The translations under genes and the position numbers were made by a program. Below are positions 21,901 to 30,121 of a stretch of 64,000 nt of DNA, in pieces (within the stretch, counting starts at the first letter, position 1; each line of letters begins with the position of its first letter). Below the pieces are notes generated by a model, which saw only the letters and a list, made by a program, of their open reading frames with translations, made no database searches and was not told the origin of the DNA. The stretch is taken from contig JAPFFF010000006.1 in assembly GCA_039105265.1 (NCBI GenBank), positions 3,472,001-3,536,000 of the forward strand, given 5' to 3'. The stretch comes from Tritrichomonas musculus. Its lineage: Eukaryota; Parabasalia; Tritrichomonadida; Tritrichomonadidae.

Positions 21901-24900
21901 TTAAAAATGAAGAGGAAGAAGAAGAGGAAGAATATGATGATGATTTTGATTTCAATTTCGATGCTGATATCGAAGATCTTGATGAATTCGTGGAAGGTGA
22001 AGAAGAAGAGGAAGAAAATGATAAACCTGTAAATTTCAGTCAAATTGTTCCTTTTGATTTTGCACATAAAGGAATCCTTGAGCCAAATAAAGAATTTAGT
22101 GGTTTCATACAACAATTCATTGCAATTAAAGAAAGCAAGACCAAAAACATTAAAAACATGATCATTAAAGATATGTCATTGAATTATTTGTACGTTTCTC
22201 ATCCTATCTTCATTAAATTATATAGTAAAATATGCGGCTTCACTGGGACAATTGGTTCATTAAATGAAAAGAAAATTTATGAAGAACAATATAATCTTAA
22301 AACAATGAAAATTCCACGAAATGAAGCAAATTTAAGAGTTGAACTTCCAATGATTCTTTGTGATTCTATTACTGAAAGAAATAACAACATTGTTTTTGAA
22401 ATTCTTAAATTTCATCAACAAGGAAATCCTGTTCTTGTTATTTTTCAAGATTTGAAAGAAATAAATAAAGTTGCCAAATTACTTTATATACAAGGAATTC
22501 ATTGTATCAACATTTTTAATGGTAAAAATGAAATAATTCGTCCTGATAAAATTGCTGGCGTTCAAGGAGCAATTACTTTAGGAACAAATGTTTGTGCTCG
22601 AGGTACAAATATAACACCTAAAAAGAAACCATTGCATGTTATTATTACATTTTATTCATCGAATAAAAGATCAATGGATCAAGCACGTGGAAGAACAGCT
22701 AGACAAGGCAGTCCAGGAACATCACGTGTAATTTGTTTGAAAGAACAATTTCTAAATCAACAAATAATGAATGATGATACAATGCAAACAATAATCGATG
22801 AATTTTCAATTAAAAATGAACAGCAATTGAAATTCATTAAAACTTTTAAAGAATTGAAACCTTGGATTTTCTCAAGTGAAATAAGTAAACAATCTTTAAG
22901 ACAAGAAGATGTTACGAAGATGCGAAAGACGAGAATAAATGTCAATCGCATTTCTGCTTATAATTTTGAGTTTCCAATTAAAATGAATGTTCAAACATTC
23001 TTAAAAATTCAAGCGCAAAAAATATTTTCAATTTTTAATTGTCCAAATAGTAAATATACTTGGACACTCTATCAAAAATATGTTCGTGAAATGATTCTTG
23101 AATCATGGTCATTAATGATCAATGAATTTGATGAAGAATTCTTTAGTAGAAAAGAAAATGAAGAATATAAAAAAGAAGTTGATATTTTAGATGAAAAAAA
23201 TTATGATTCAAACTCTCTTGATTATCAAAAAGAAAGAACAGAATTGAATCAAAAGTTTTCTAGAAAAATTTGGGCATATAAAAAAGAACTTTATAATAGA
23301 ACAGATCAATTAATTGAGCAAATCTGTGAATATCTTCCTAAAAAATTATATGACATTGTTCCATCTTTCATGTTTATTTTTGATAAAATTTCAAAAGATT
23401 ATGAATGCAAAATCATTGAATCTTTTGGTGTTTTATCAAAAGTTTTTGCTCAATTTAATAATTTCGATTATTTATCTTGTCAGGTTGGCTTCAAGCCTTT
23501 TTCTTTATTGACTGGATCAGGAGCACGCATTACATATAAAAACATTAGTAAAACTAATTTTATTACTGATCCTGAAATTAAATATTTGAAAATGGCGCCA
23601 AGAAATCATTTCTGCTTTTTAAGTATTACTGAAAAAATTGATGATTTGTTTAATATGATATTTCAACAAGTCAATCAAGTCATGGGAAACAAAATATTTT
23701 TGAAGTTTTTCATGAGAAGGACTCTTGGTGGTTGTGAATTTGGCATTTGTCTTAATTTTGATTTTAAAAATGAAGGAATTAATGATCCAAATTGTATAAT
23801 AGATCAAGATCCATTACTTTATTTAACAATTAATATAAAAAGCCTTGTTCCTGTTCTTGCAGGTATTCTTGTTATTGTTCTTGTATTTGTAGCAATATTG
23901 TCCAAAAAGATGATTGAATGGTTTGCTGCATTTCCCTTAAAAATAACTAAAGAAATAGCATTGAAAGCTGTCGGTGTTATTCTTAATCAAGTTGCTCCTT
24001 ATCTAGTCAATTTTGGATTAGATAAAATCATTAAATTATTAAATGAAACATTGGAAAAACAAGTTGCTCGTCTAGAGAAAATTAAAACTGATCAAGCAGA
24101 ACAAGCTGCTAATATTATTATTGCTATAAAGTCTATTTTTAATTCAACCATTGGTGATCAAGCTAATGGCAAAGCTGTTCGTTTTTGTGATGGAAAAATC
24201 AAGTTTAAATTCAATTTTAAAAAGTTCTCAAGAAGATGTTACGATCCAAGAAGATTGGTTAAAATTAGCTTCCTTATTCTGCTTTGTGTAGCCACTTTCA
24301 TACTGAACTTTAATACACGCAAAGATGCAATTCGGCAGCAGAAAGATGCTGATAAAATTGAGCTTTCTTTCAAGTCGATCAACAAAGAAGAGAAAGTTAA
24401 AGGAAAAGTTCGGAAAACGATCAATGATCTCAGTGAATATGAAGAAGAGAAGCTTAGAAAAGAAGGTGTTTTAATCATTGAAAACATTCACGATAACTAC
24501 AACGACATAGAAGAGAACTATTACGAAGAGAATGACAAAGAACAAAACCATAATGAAGATTTGGAAGAAAATGACATTGAAGAGAATTATTATGATGATA
24601 AAGATGAGAATTATTTTGATGACGACGACGATGATGATGAAGTTTTGCTGACTAAAGAAGAACGATATGTAAGAGACCAAAAATATCGCAAAGAAATCCA
24701 AGACAAAACTGAAATAATTTCAAAGACATATGTATATAAGTTCAAGTCATGCAATCCGTATAAAAAAGCAGTTAAATCACGTTACTTTGTTGAGGATGAT
24801 AAAGCATCCATTGAGAAGATAACAAACGGAATTGCTAATATTGAAAAATATGTCAGAAAAGGAATGTTTAAAAAGAAATGTTTAAGAATGCGTTACCGAG

Positions 24901-25658
24901 AAATGAAGAGAATATTTATTCAACAAATTCGTTTCTATGAAACGAATCAATTCCCTTCAATTCTGCCGATCATTGGCTTCGTAATCCGCGGCAAGAGGGA
25001 AGATTTATTTGTTGAATTCAAAGAAAACGGAACATTAGAAAAGATCATTAATAAAGGAAAAATAAAGTTAACGAAAACACAGAAATTAATCATTGCTTAT
25101 GGTGTTGCTTCTGCTTTAGAACATCTTCATTCTCATGGAGTTGTTCATTTAAGTTTGAATCCTTCCAATATTTGGCTTGATTCTAAATTCTATCCTTTTC
25201 TTTGCGAGTTCTCAAATTCAGCAATTGCGAGAACTGAAGTTGCTTGCATCTTATTGAAGCCGAAAATTGGTTTCATGTCTCCAGGTTTCATTGCACCTGA
25301 ATTCAATGATAATTATAAAATTAATCAGAATTCTTTCTCACTCGATGTTTATGCTTTCGGAATGCTTTTGTTCGTCTTGTTGACTGGAAAGAATCCGTTT
25401 GTTGACTCGAATCCAAGTGAAATTGCTAGAAAGGCGAAATTCGGAGAACGGCCAAAATTGCCTTCAAAAATGAATCAAATGAAGTATTGGAGTTGGATAA
25501 ATTTGATCGATATGTGCTGGAGCCAGAATCCTTTGGAAAGGCCATCGTTCAGCCAAATTTGTGATGTTTTGGAAACTAGCGAATTTGTGAATAACGACAT
25601 AGTTGTCAAGGATTTTGATGAATATAAAAAAATTATAAATCGAAAAATGGAAGAATAA
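18921..25658 (+). CDS. SecA-type ATPase with membrane segments and C-terminal pseudokinase
   Basis: This protein has 2245 residues. SecA-like motor motifs are in order: VETGEGKS (Walker A, ~592-599), IIDEADSILIDE (Walker B, ~877), ICGFTGTIG (~1104), GTNVCARGTNI (~1222) and QARGRTARQGSPG (~1253). They correspond to SecA TGEGKT, DEVDSILIDEA, GMTGT, TNMAGRGTDI and RGRxGRQGDPG. A very acidic Lys/Asp/Glu insert (~655-770) splits the first nucleotide-binding fold, and a second lies at ~990-1040. Membrane-like helices occur at ~1642-1665 and ~1785-1798, followed by another acidic linker. Residues ~2000-2220 are a TKL-like kinase fold (GVVHLSLNPSNIWLD, IAPEF, DVYAFGMLLFVLLTG, CWSQNPLERPS). The HRD aspartate is replaced (HLSLNPSN) and the DFG position reads CEFSNS, so it is probably catalytically dead. 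SecA motors push polypeptides through membranes; this one may act as a membrane-bound translocase or unfoldase regulated by its pseudokinase. The stop reads TAAA. Confidence 0.85.
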   Translation: MPILNPSIQYSLLKLNNGENSGNAERFYIRYLKIASRNLYRNLFTIKASIKFKDDLKISIPLINSKFCCKMNEIDFQNPTINNFYKYFLDQMNNNININATFSQKVPGEYIKLSEDNYDTNFFKPSIFYSNCHSWYFTDTPIAVLSLRLINIESLEPDMVQLINLEIDLMVAAGFTLVLCANYSLLYQYFLFDLIQNNQFSEIHINANTSLEIEAFLRSAKNKPFNTFRGFLYIYSPYIDKDSETKKILREFRKSPRISILTFSNDIFNSLKMPIPYSVKPFVYCKTGFKQEFLRIELNNVPLYDDADDNDTFVPLKTSGFSICYISPCDFLNWKSDRLKILFDDKVNKNRIEKYVNYEDIHIMKKDYYANDPLAIGYIKTKNLLKVNEIEEKIKEIIQKRKGKKFKKDSIFAISTDKRIQKSIKYVTYAYTYIENSFDKNFFIHRPQIYTTFKATKKFFKKTDVNINKLINEKKQIERMLYNNLDPYILKAEEYYKNNKMFQKLFGYVFKKFVQYKDFTTQIMHFICNDLLHKPDNYITNIWLNDPKNFIKNFIKIANEAKDEYYLNRLKDLEENIQTNLKKCKKGIIYQVETGEGKSCIICIIAAILALNGKYVHIASSNIKLANRDYMDSYNFFKQLDLKSAVFCHDNELPVQPKKVTKNKKKKNDKKKKKKNDKKRKEEDKKDPENDHIKKDDNDEIKIEIDIDDDNDDQVNFDDEEYENENDKLDVNVTVNDNDINIDINLNDNEEEEDKIINDDDDDDDDDNFDNIENVINNDDRFFKGNFQNYFKTNTQDKKTQYAKFYYNDDFNYYDEKQFKNSSRMNFIACGLKSNNKIPKKKPNIVFSTFVNFECFYLKMMEMSPGYIEEYYENCALIIDEADSILIDEIVNGTITSRDVKSNVKDILEFVYDQKQQNFSAEETLEKVKEKWPKCVDLVLKDVEKMYSEIDMLEEPKFKNGKRYSIETFKVKNSKMKRHLFKKAINIDRENYYIKNEEEEEEEEYDDDFDFNFDADIEDLDEFVEGEEEEEENDKPVNFSQIVPFDFAHKGILEPNKEFSGFIQQFIAIKESKTKNIKNMIIKDMSLNYLYVSHPIFIKLYSKICGFTGTIGSLNEKKIYEEQYNLKTMKIPRNEANLRVELPMILCDSITERNNNIVFEILKFHQQGNPVLVIFQDLKEINKVAKLLYIQGIHCINIFNGKNEIIRPDKIAGVQGAITLGTNVCARGTNITPKKKPLHVIITFYSSNKRSMDQARGRTARQGSPGTSRVICLKEQFLNQQIMNDDTMQTIIDEFSIKNEQQLKFIKTFKELKPWIFSSEISKQSLRQEDVTKMRKTRINVNRISAYNFEFPIKMNVQTFLKIQAQKIFSIFNCPNSKYTWTLYQKYVREMILESWSLMINEFDEEFFSRKENEEYKKEVDILDEKNYDSNSLDYQKERTELNQKFSRKIWAYKKELYNRTDQLIEQICEYLPKKLYDIVPSFMFIFDKISKDYECKIIESFGVLSKVFAQFNNFDYLSCQVGFKPFSLLTGSGARITYKNISKTNFITDPEIKYLKMAPRNHFCFLSITEKIDDLFNMIFQQVNQVMGNKIFLKFFMRRTLGGCEFGICLNFDFKNEGINDPNCIIDQDPLLYLTINIKSLVPVLAGILVIVLVFVAILSKKMIEWFAAFPLKITKEIALKAVGVILNQVAPYLVNFGLDKIIKLLNETLEKQVARLEKIKTDQAEQAANIIIAIKSIFNSTIGDQANGKAVRFCDGKIKFKFNFKKFSRRCYDPRRLVKISFLILLCVATFILNFNTRKDAIRQQKDADKIELSFKSINKEEKVKGKVRKTINDLSEYEEEKLRKEGVLIIENIHDNYNDIEENYYEENDKEQNHNEDLEENDIEENYYDDKDENYFDDDDDDDEVLLTKEERYVRDQKYRKEIQDKTEIISKTYVYKFKSCNPYKKAVKSRYFVEDDKASIEKITNGIANIEKYVRKGMFKKKCLRMRYREMKRIFIQQIRFYETNQFPSILPIIGFVIRGKREDLFVEFKENGTLEKIINKGKIKLTKTQKLIIAYGVASALEHLHSHGVVHLSLNPSNIWLDSKFYPFLCEFSNSAIARTEVACILLKPKIGFMSPGFIAPEFNDNYKINQNSFSLDVYAFGMLLFVLLTGKNPFVDSNPSEIARKAKFGERPKLPSKMNQMKYWSWINLIDMCWSQNPLERPSFSQICDVLETSEFVNNDIVVKDFDEYKKIINRKMEE

Positions 25659-26152
25659 AAAAGATAAATATTTGTTAACAAAAAAAAAAAAAAAAATATT
25701 ATATGTATGATTATTTTTCTATGCAACTAAATATCAGTATATTGGGTAAATATCATTGATTTTTTCCTCAGAATTCATCGGTATCTATTAAAAAATGCTT
25801 GAGTTATGATAAAAATAATGTAAATAAAGGATGATTGTAAGATCTGTTTGATAATGTTGTTTCACAAATCCCTTATTATTACATATAGAAATAATCTGCT
25901 AAATATGATAAATCAATGAGAGGAGGAAATGTCATGAAATTTAAATTCAATAAAAAAATAATAATAATAAAATATGACTAAAATAAAGTATTCAAATTTC
26001 AATATAGTTTATAAAATACATTTATAGCCTAATCTGTGATAAAAAAATAATAGCTTAAATTTTAAAATATTTTTTATTTGATTAATAGTACAAAATATAT
26101 CAAAATAAATATTTTTTTATTTAAAAAAAAGCAAAATCTCCACTCATTTTTT
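25659..26152. other. Intergenic region with poly(A) run
   Basis: A run of 17 A lies at 25680-25696 just after the SecA-like gene. The rest is AT-rich with no gene seen. ACTCATTTTTT at its right edge (about 26142-26152) is an initiator-like sequence directly before the ATG at 26153. Confidence 0.5.
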
Positions 26153-27814
26153 ATGTGGAAAATATCTAAACGGTTATATAAACTATTCAAATATGACTAT
26201 TTTTTTTTCCTTAAAGGCAGTATGAGAAATTTACCTTCCAGTTCTCCTTATTATTTTTATTTATCAACAAGAGATACATATACATTACGAAACAAGCCCA
26301 GTGCAGCTAATGATTACACATCTGGAAAATATGATATTCCTTTCGCATCAACCATAAACACTTTGTCCCTAAACAACTCCACAATCCAATCAATTAGAAA
26401 TGAAGACTCAGCCAGAAGGTTGAAAACTGGAACCGGCTCTGAAAGTACCGCCTATTACAGTCAATCGTGGAAGCCTGCCAACTATTTCGTCTCCGCGCGC
26501 TGCGGGACCTCTCATCTTCGCAGCAGCCCCCGCGTAGGCGCGGATTTGGGTTTCTCTGGCTGCGGGACTGGCGCCGGCTGTTGGAACTCTCATCCTAGCA
26601 GCAGCCCCCGCGTAGGCGCGGATTTGGGTTTCTCTGGCTGCGGGACTGGCGCCGGCTGTTGGAACTCTCATCCTAGCAGCAGCCCCCGCGTAGGCGCGGA
26701 TTTGGGTCTCTCTGGCGCCGGCTTCAGCAGCGCCCGCGCTCGCGCATTGAAGCCCGCAAACGAGTTGGGATCCTACAAAAACTGGCAGCTCGGCGGCAGC
26801 CCGCACTCGCGCGCTGAAGCTGGCCGCGATTCCCCGTCTTCTCGCGGTGCCGGCAAAGACCCAGATTTCAGCTCTTCACGTAGAAGGCGCGCGCGCGCTG
26901 ATGCCGCTGAGCACAAAGCGACGACCAATTGCAGGTCAGACGCCCGCCGCTCGTCAGTCAGGCCCTCCAGAGCTGGCCCGCTTGGCTCTTCGGGCCGCCA
27001 GCAAGGCGGAGCCTGTCGCAGCTATCGCCGGCCCCTCAGCGCAGAGGACCTCGCAAGGCAGAAGATCGCGGAAGAGAACAAGGCAATCGTCAAGTCGGGC
27101 AGGTTTCCGCTCGACCTTAGAAATGTCGAGACTGTGACAGACACTGATCACGCATTGATAAAAGCGCAGCTCCGGAAGGCGTCTTTTTCAGCGGCGCGCG
27201 GGGGCGGCCGTGTCACTGTCACGAGGGAGACTTCAATTGGCGCTGCCATTTCATATCACATGTCGAATCCTCACAGCCCCATCTGCGTGCTCAGCTTTGC
27301 CGATGCGCACCAAGCTGGCGGCGGCTATCTGCGCGGTCGCGGCGCCCAGGAGGAGACTCTTTGCCGCCAGACGCTCCTCTACCCGACGATCAGGGGCAAC
27401 TTGATGTACGCGATGAACGAGGGATGCAGAAACGGATGCGCAAGTGATGTGATGATCTACTCGCCGAACGTTTACGTGATCAGAGACGACAGTTATGATG
27501 AAATTGACCATCCTTTCATGGTGAATATAATATCTGCGGCAGCAGTTGACAATAGAAGTGGTGATGTGACCATCTCTCCAAGGCTGATGGAAGAGAGGAT
27601 AAGGAAAATTGTGAGGCTTGCTGCAGCCCGCAAAAACGACGTGCTGATTCTTGGCGCGTTCGGTTGCGGAGTGTTCAAAAACGATCCAAAGAAAATTTCC
27701 GCTATTTTCAAGAAGGTGCTAAAGGATGAAGGCATGAAGAACTACTTTACAGATGTCATATTCCCTATAAAGGACTCCAAAATGTCTATGATTTTCCAGT
27801 CAGCTTTATATTGA
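26153..27814 (+). CDS. Bacterial-type poly(ADP-ribose) glycohydrolase (macro-fold, DUF2263/TIGR02452 type) with repeat-rich N-terminus
   Basis: The C-terminal ~270 residues match the microbial PARG family: ISYHMSNP...ICVLSFADAHQAGGGYLRG followed by AQEETLCRQT. This is the GGG...QEE signature whose glutamates hydrolyse ADP-ribose linkages. It continues through YSPNVYVIRDD, VNIISAAAVDNR and VLILGAFGCGVFKNDP. The N-terminal half is Arg/Ala/Ser/Gly-rich and contains a 26-residue tandem repeat, so it is probably disordered. From ~26490 to ~27480 the gene is strikingly GC-rich compared with everything around it, suggesting lateral transfer or different mutational history. The start at 26153 follows an initiator-like ACTCATTTTTT; the ATG at 26222 (MRNLPSSS) is an alternative. 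The gene is convergent with the sirtuin downstream. Confidence 0.82.
   Translation: MWKISKRLYKLFKYDYFFFLKGSMRNLPSSSPYYFYLSTRDTYTLRNKPSAANDYTSGKYDIPFASTINTLSLNNSTIQSIRNEDSARRLKTGTGSESTAYYSQSWKPANYFVSARCGTSHLRSSPRVGADLGFSGCGTGAGCWNSHPSSSPRVGADLGFSGCGTGAGCWNSHPSSSPRVGADLGLSGAGFSSARARALKPANELGSYKNWQLGGSPHSRAEAGRDSPSSRGAGKDPDFSSSRRRRARADAAEHKATTNCRSDARRSSVRPSRAGPLGSSGRQQGGACRSYRRPLSAEDLARQKIAEENKAIVKSGRFPLDLRNVETVTDTDHALIKAQLRKASFSAARGGGRVTVTRETSIGAAISYHMSNPHSPICVLSFADAHQAGGGYLRGRGAQEETLCRQTLLYPTIRGNLMYAMNEGCRNGCASDVMIYSPNVYVIRDDSYDEIDHPFMVNIISAAAVDNRSGDVTISPRLMEERIRKIVRLAAARKNDVLILGAFGCGVFKNDPKKISAIFKKVLKDEGMKNYFTDVIFPIKDSKMSMIFQSALY
26521..26715 (+). repeat. 78-bp in-frame tandem repeat in the PARG-like gene
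   Basis: A 78-bp unit starting CAGCAGCCCCCGCG recurs at 26521, 26599 and 26677, the last copy partial. The copies are almost identical and GC-rich. Each encodes 26 residues around SPRVGADLGFSG, so the reading frame is kept. The near identity points to recent duplication. Confidence 0.9.
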
Positions 27815-27934
27815 AGAGTTTTTATATTGAAGAGTTTTTATATTGAAGAGTTTTTATATTGAAGAGTTTTTATATTGAAGAGTTTTTATATTGAAGAGTT
27901 TTTATATTGAAGAGTTTTTATATTGAAGAGTTTT
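27805..27934 (+). repeat. 16-bp tandem repeat starting at the PARG-like stop codon
   Basis: Eight perfect or near-perfect copies of TTTATATTGAAGAGTT run from the last codons of the gene (SALY, stop TGA) into the 3' flank. The first TGA within the unit is the stop codon itself, so every copy carries the same stop context. It may form the 3' untranslated region. Confidence 0.92.
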
Positions 27935-28665
27935 TTTAAATAAAAATTGTAATGGTGGCTTTTTTTTTTTCCAATAGATTTTTTACTTAAGGTACAATTC
28001 TCATACGTTAAATATTGAGAAGGAGAACGTTAAAAATTTGAAAAGGCGTCTCTCCGAAAAAGTTTATTTTTGAATTAGTGTCAGATTTGAAATTCTGAGC
28101 TTTATTTTTTATATTAAATTTTTCAATTGTAAACTGTGTTTTTTATTTTTCGAGAGTTAAAAATAAATCATTCAATATTTGAAATAAATTCTTAGAAACC
28201 GTTAGTTTACACACGAAAATTAAAATACAATGATTATAAAACAAGTCTTTTCTTTTTTCTTAAAGTTATTAGCTTTAAAAATCCACTTAAATGAAGTATT
28301 CATTCCCTTTATTATATAAACTATTCCAAAACTTATTCATCAAATATCTCAAATTTTCATCTCTTAAATAATGCTCATTTCGTTTGCATTGTATTCAAAA
28401 ATTATTATTGTCACTCATTACTTTCAAGAAAATTGAATATTAATTTGTAAATTCCTCTCAATTTTTAATTTCAATAAACAAAAAAAATCGTTTTTTAAAA
28501 TTTTTCAATAGATAGTAATACACAAAAAGTTCATAAATTAATTCAATTTTTTGAATGAAAAATAACGCAACTCTCACAATTTTCTATACTGCAAACTCAT
28601 CTTGAAAACGTTGTAATTCTAATGTAAATGAGGATAACGTCTGTATTGTTATTGCAATTTCATTT

Positions 28666-28700
<35 letters not shown>

Positions 28701-28712
28701 TTGTTTATTCAA
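27935..28712. other. Intergenic region between convergent PARG-like and sirtuin genes
   Basis: No gene is seen. A run of 26 A lies at 28673-28698, close to the 3' end of the sirtuin gene (which reads on the other strand). The remainder is AT-rich and unstructured. Confidence 0.55.
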
Positions 28713-29684
28713 TTACTCAGAATCTTTTGCAATTAATTTAGCTAATTCATGCTCTGAATTTAATGTTTCTTTTTTCAAAGCCTCGAATTCATCATTCCAG
28801 CCAAGTCTATTTATTAATTCCATGCAATTATCTTGTAAGTCACCTCCAAGATATGTATCTTTGTTCTGGAAATCAAAGATTCCTGTGTAATCAACCATTC
28901 CAAATGTAAAAGCGCTTTTAATATTATCCATAATCTCTTTTGCTTTTCCAGCTTTTTCTTTAACTTTTTCTCTGTTGATCAAAACGCATGGAACATCTGG
29001 CTTCAAGTATTGAGGGAGACTGCAAACAGGTTCAACTTGCATTGATGTACCAACAACAATCAAAAGATCGCATTCTGGAAAATCATCTAAATAATGGAAA
29101 TATTCAGCAGGCAAATCTTCGCCAAAGAAAGTAACATCTGGCTTGACATGATTATTATTACAGAAAGGACACAATGGAACAACAGCGTCAACGTAATCAT
29201 TGAGGTTTCGTTGAATATTTGGTTGAATTGCATCAAGGCAATATGTAAGTGGTACCTCTTTGCCACAGTCTAAGCAATGGCATGGTGTAAGAACACCGTG
29301 GCAATTGACCAATTTGTCTGATGGCAAACCTGCAACAGTTTCAAGATCATCAATATTTTGTGTGTAGCATCTGAGAAGTAATCCATGTCTTTCTAGCAAT
29401 GTTAAAAAGTAATGAAATGTTGTTGGCTTTGGCCAGTCAGTTCTTGGCCATAACCTTCCAAATATCCACCAAAAAGGACGTGGATCTTTCTTAAATGTGT
29501 ATAATTCGAAAACAAATGTTGGGTTTTTAAGTTGTAAATGTTTCATCGATTGGAGTGATGCATATAAACCTATAGATGGTGAACGAAAATCTGGAATTCC
29601 TGCTCCAACTGAAACACCAGCTCCACTTAAAACAATAATTTTCTTCTTTTCGCCGCTTTTAATGTATTCGACAACTTTATCCAT
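28713..29684 (-). CDS. Sir2-family NAD-dependent protein deacylase (class I-like)
   Basis: Complete sirtuin of about 323 residues. The NAD-binding motif is IIVLSGAGVSVGAGIPDFRS, followed by CYTQNIDDLE and catalytic His in LVNCHGVL. The zinc site is CHCLDCG with CPFCNNN. VKPDVTFFGEDLP, LLIVVGTSMQVEPV and VLINREK complete the fold. These match SIRT1-3 type enzymes, which remove acyl groups from lysines using NAD. I chose the ATG at 29684 (MDKVVEYIKSGEKKK): TCATTAATAAAT lies immediately before it, and residues further upstream have no ATG. No targeting peptide is evident, so cytosolic or nuclear action is likely. The convergent neighbour is a PARG-like enzyme, another ADP-ribose-linked function. 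Confidence 0.95.
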   Translation of the reverse strand: MDKVVEYIKSGEKKKIIVLSGAGVSVGAGIPDFRSPSIGLYASLQSMKHLQLKNPTFVFELYTFKKDPRPFWWIFGRLWPRTDWPKPTTFHYFLTLLERHGLLLRCYTQNIDDLETVAGLPSDKLVNCHGVLTPCHCLDCGKEVPLTYCLDAIQPNIQRNLNDYVDAVVPLCPFCNNNHVKPDVTFFGEDLPAEYFHYLDDFPECDLLIVVGTSMQVEPVCSLPQYLKPDVPCVLINREKVKEKAGKAKEIMDNIKSAFTFGMVDYTGIFDFQNKDTYLGGDLQDNCMELINRLGWNDEFEALKKETLNSEHELAKLIAKDSE

Positions 29685-29857
29685 ATTTATTAATGAAGTA
29701 ATTAAATTGGGGAATAATTCGTCAAAATTTATACTCAAAAAGTTTTGTCAAAATATAAATAAACAAACTTGCATCTTGTTGAAAATTTTATTATTCAACT
29801 TATAAAATATAAAATTGTCATACTGTTTAGTGTTGTTAAAAGAGTAGTTATATATTT

Positions 29858-30021
29858 GCCACGATTTTTGCACTTCGTTCAAAAACCGCGTCAAATATTT
29901 CCCATCCGCGACCCCAGCCCCGCCCTGTCAGGTATGATCCCCCACTCCCATTAATGATCTTCCACTGGGCTTGTTCTCAGGATTCCTCTCAACGCTCTGC
30001 TAGGAAGGAGGCCCCGTATCG
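29858..30021. other. Isolated GC-rich block of unknown origin at the element's left flank
   Basis: About 160 bp (from GCCACGATTTTTGCACTTCG to GAGGCCCCGTATCGTTA) is far richer in GC than the flanks. It lies between the sirtuin start and the first gene of the virus-like element. It shows no clear reading frame or RNA fold. It may be terminal sequence of the element or a remnant of another repeat. Confidence 0.4.
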
Positions 30022-30121
30022 TTAATATTAAAAAAGCTATAGAAAAAGTTTTTAATTGTGTGGTTTACTTAAAACCTAGTATGAGAGTATTTATTAAACG
30101 TCCTCTCAATAAACGTCCTTT

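Noticed and set aside
26408-27151. Overlapping Ala/Arg-rich open frames on both strands in the GC-rich gene
   Set aside because: High GC lowers stop frequency in all frames; only the frame with the PARG signature has a conserved domain.
28673-28698. Run of 26 A as the tail of a retrotransposed copy
   Set aside because: No coding remnant precedes it on the plus strand and no target-site duplication was seen; simple slippage is enough.
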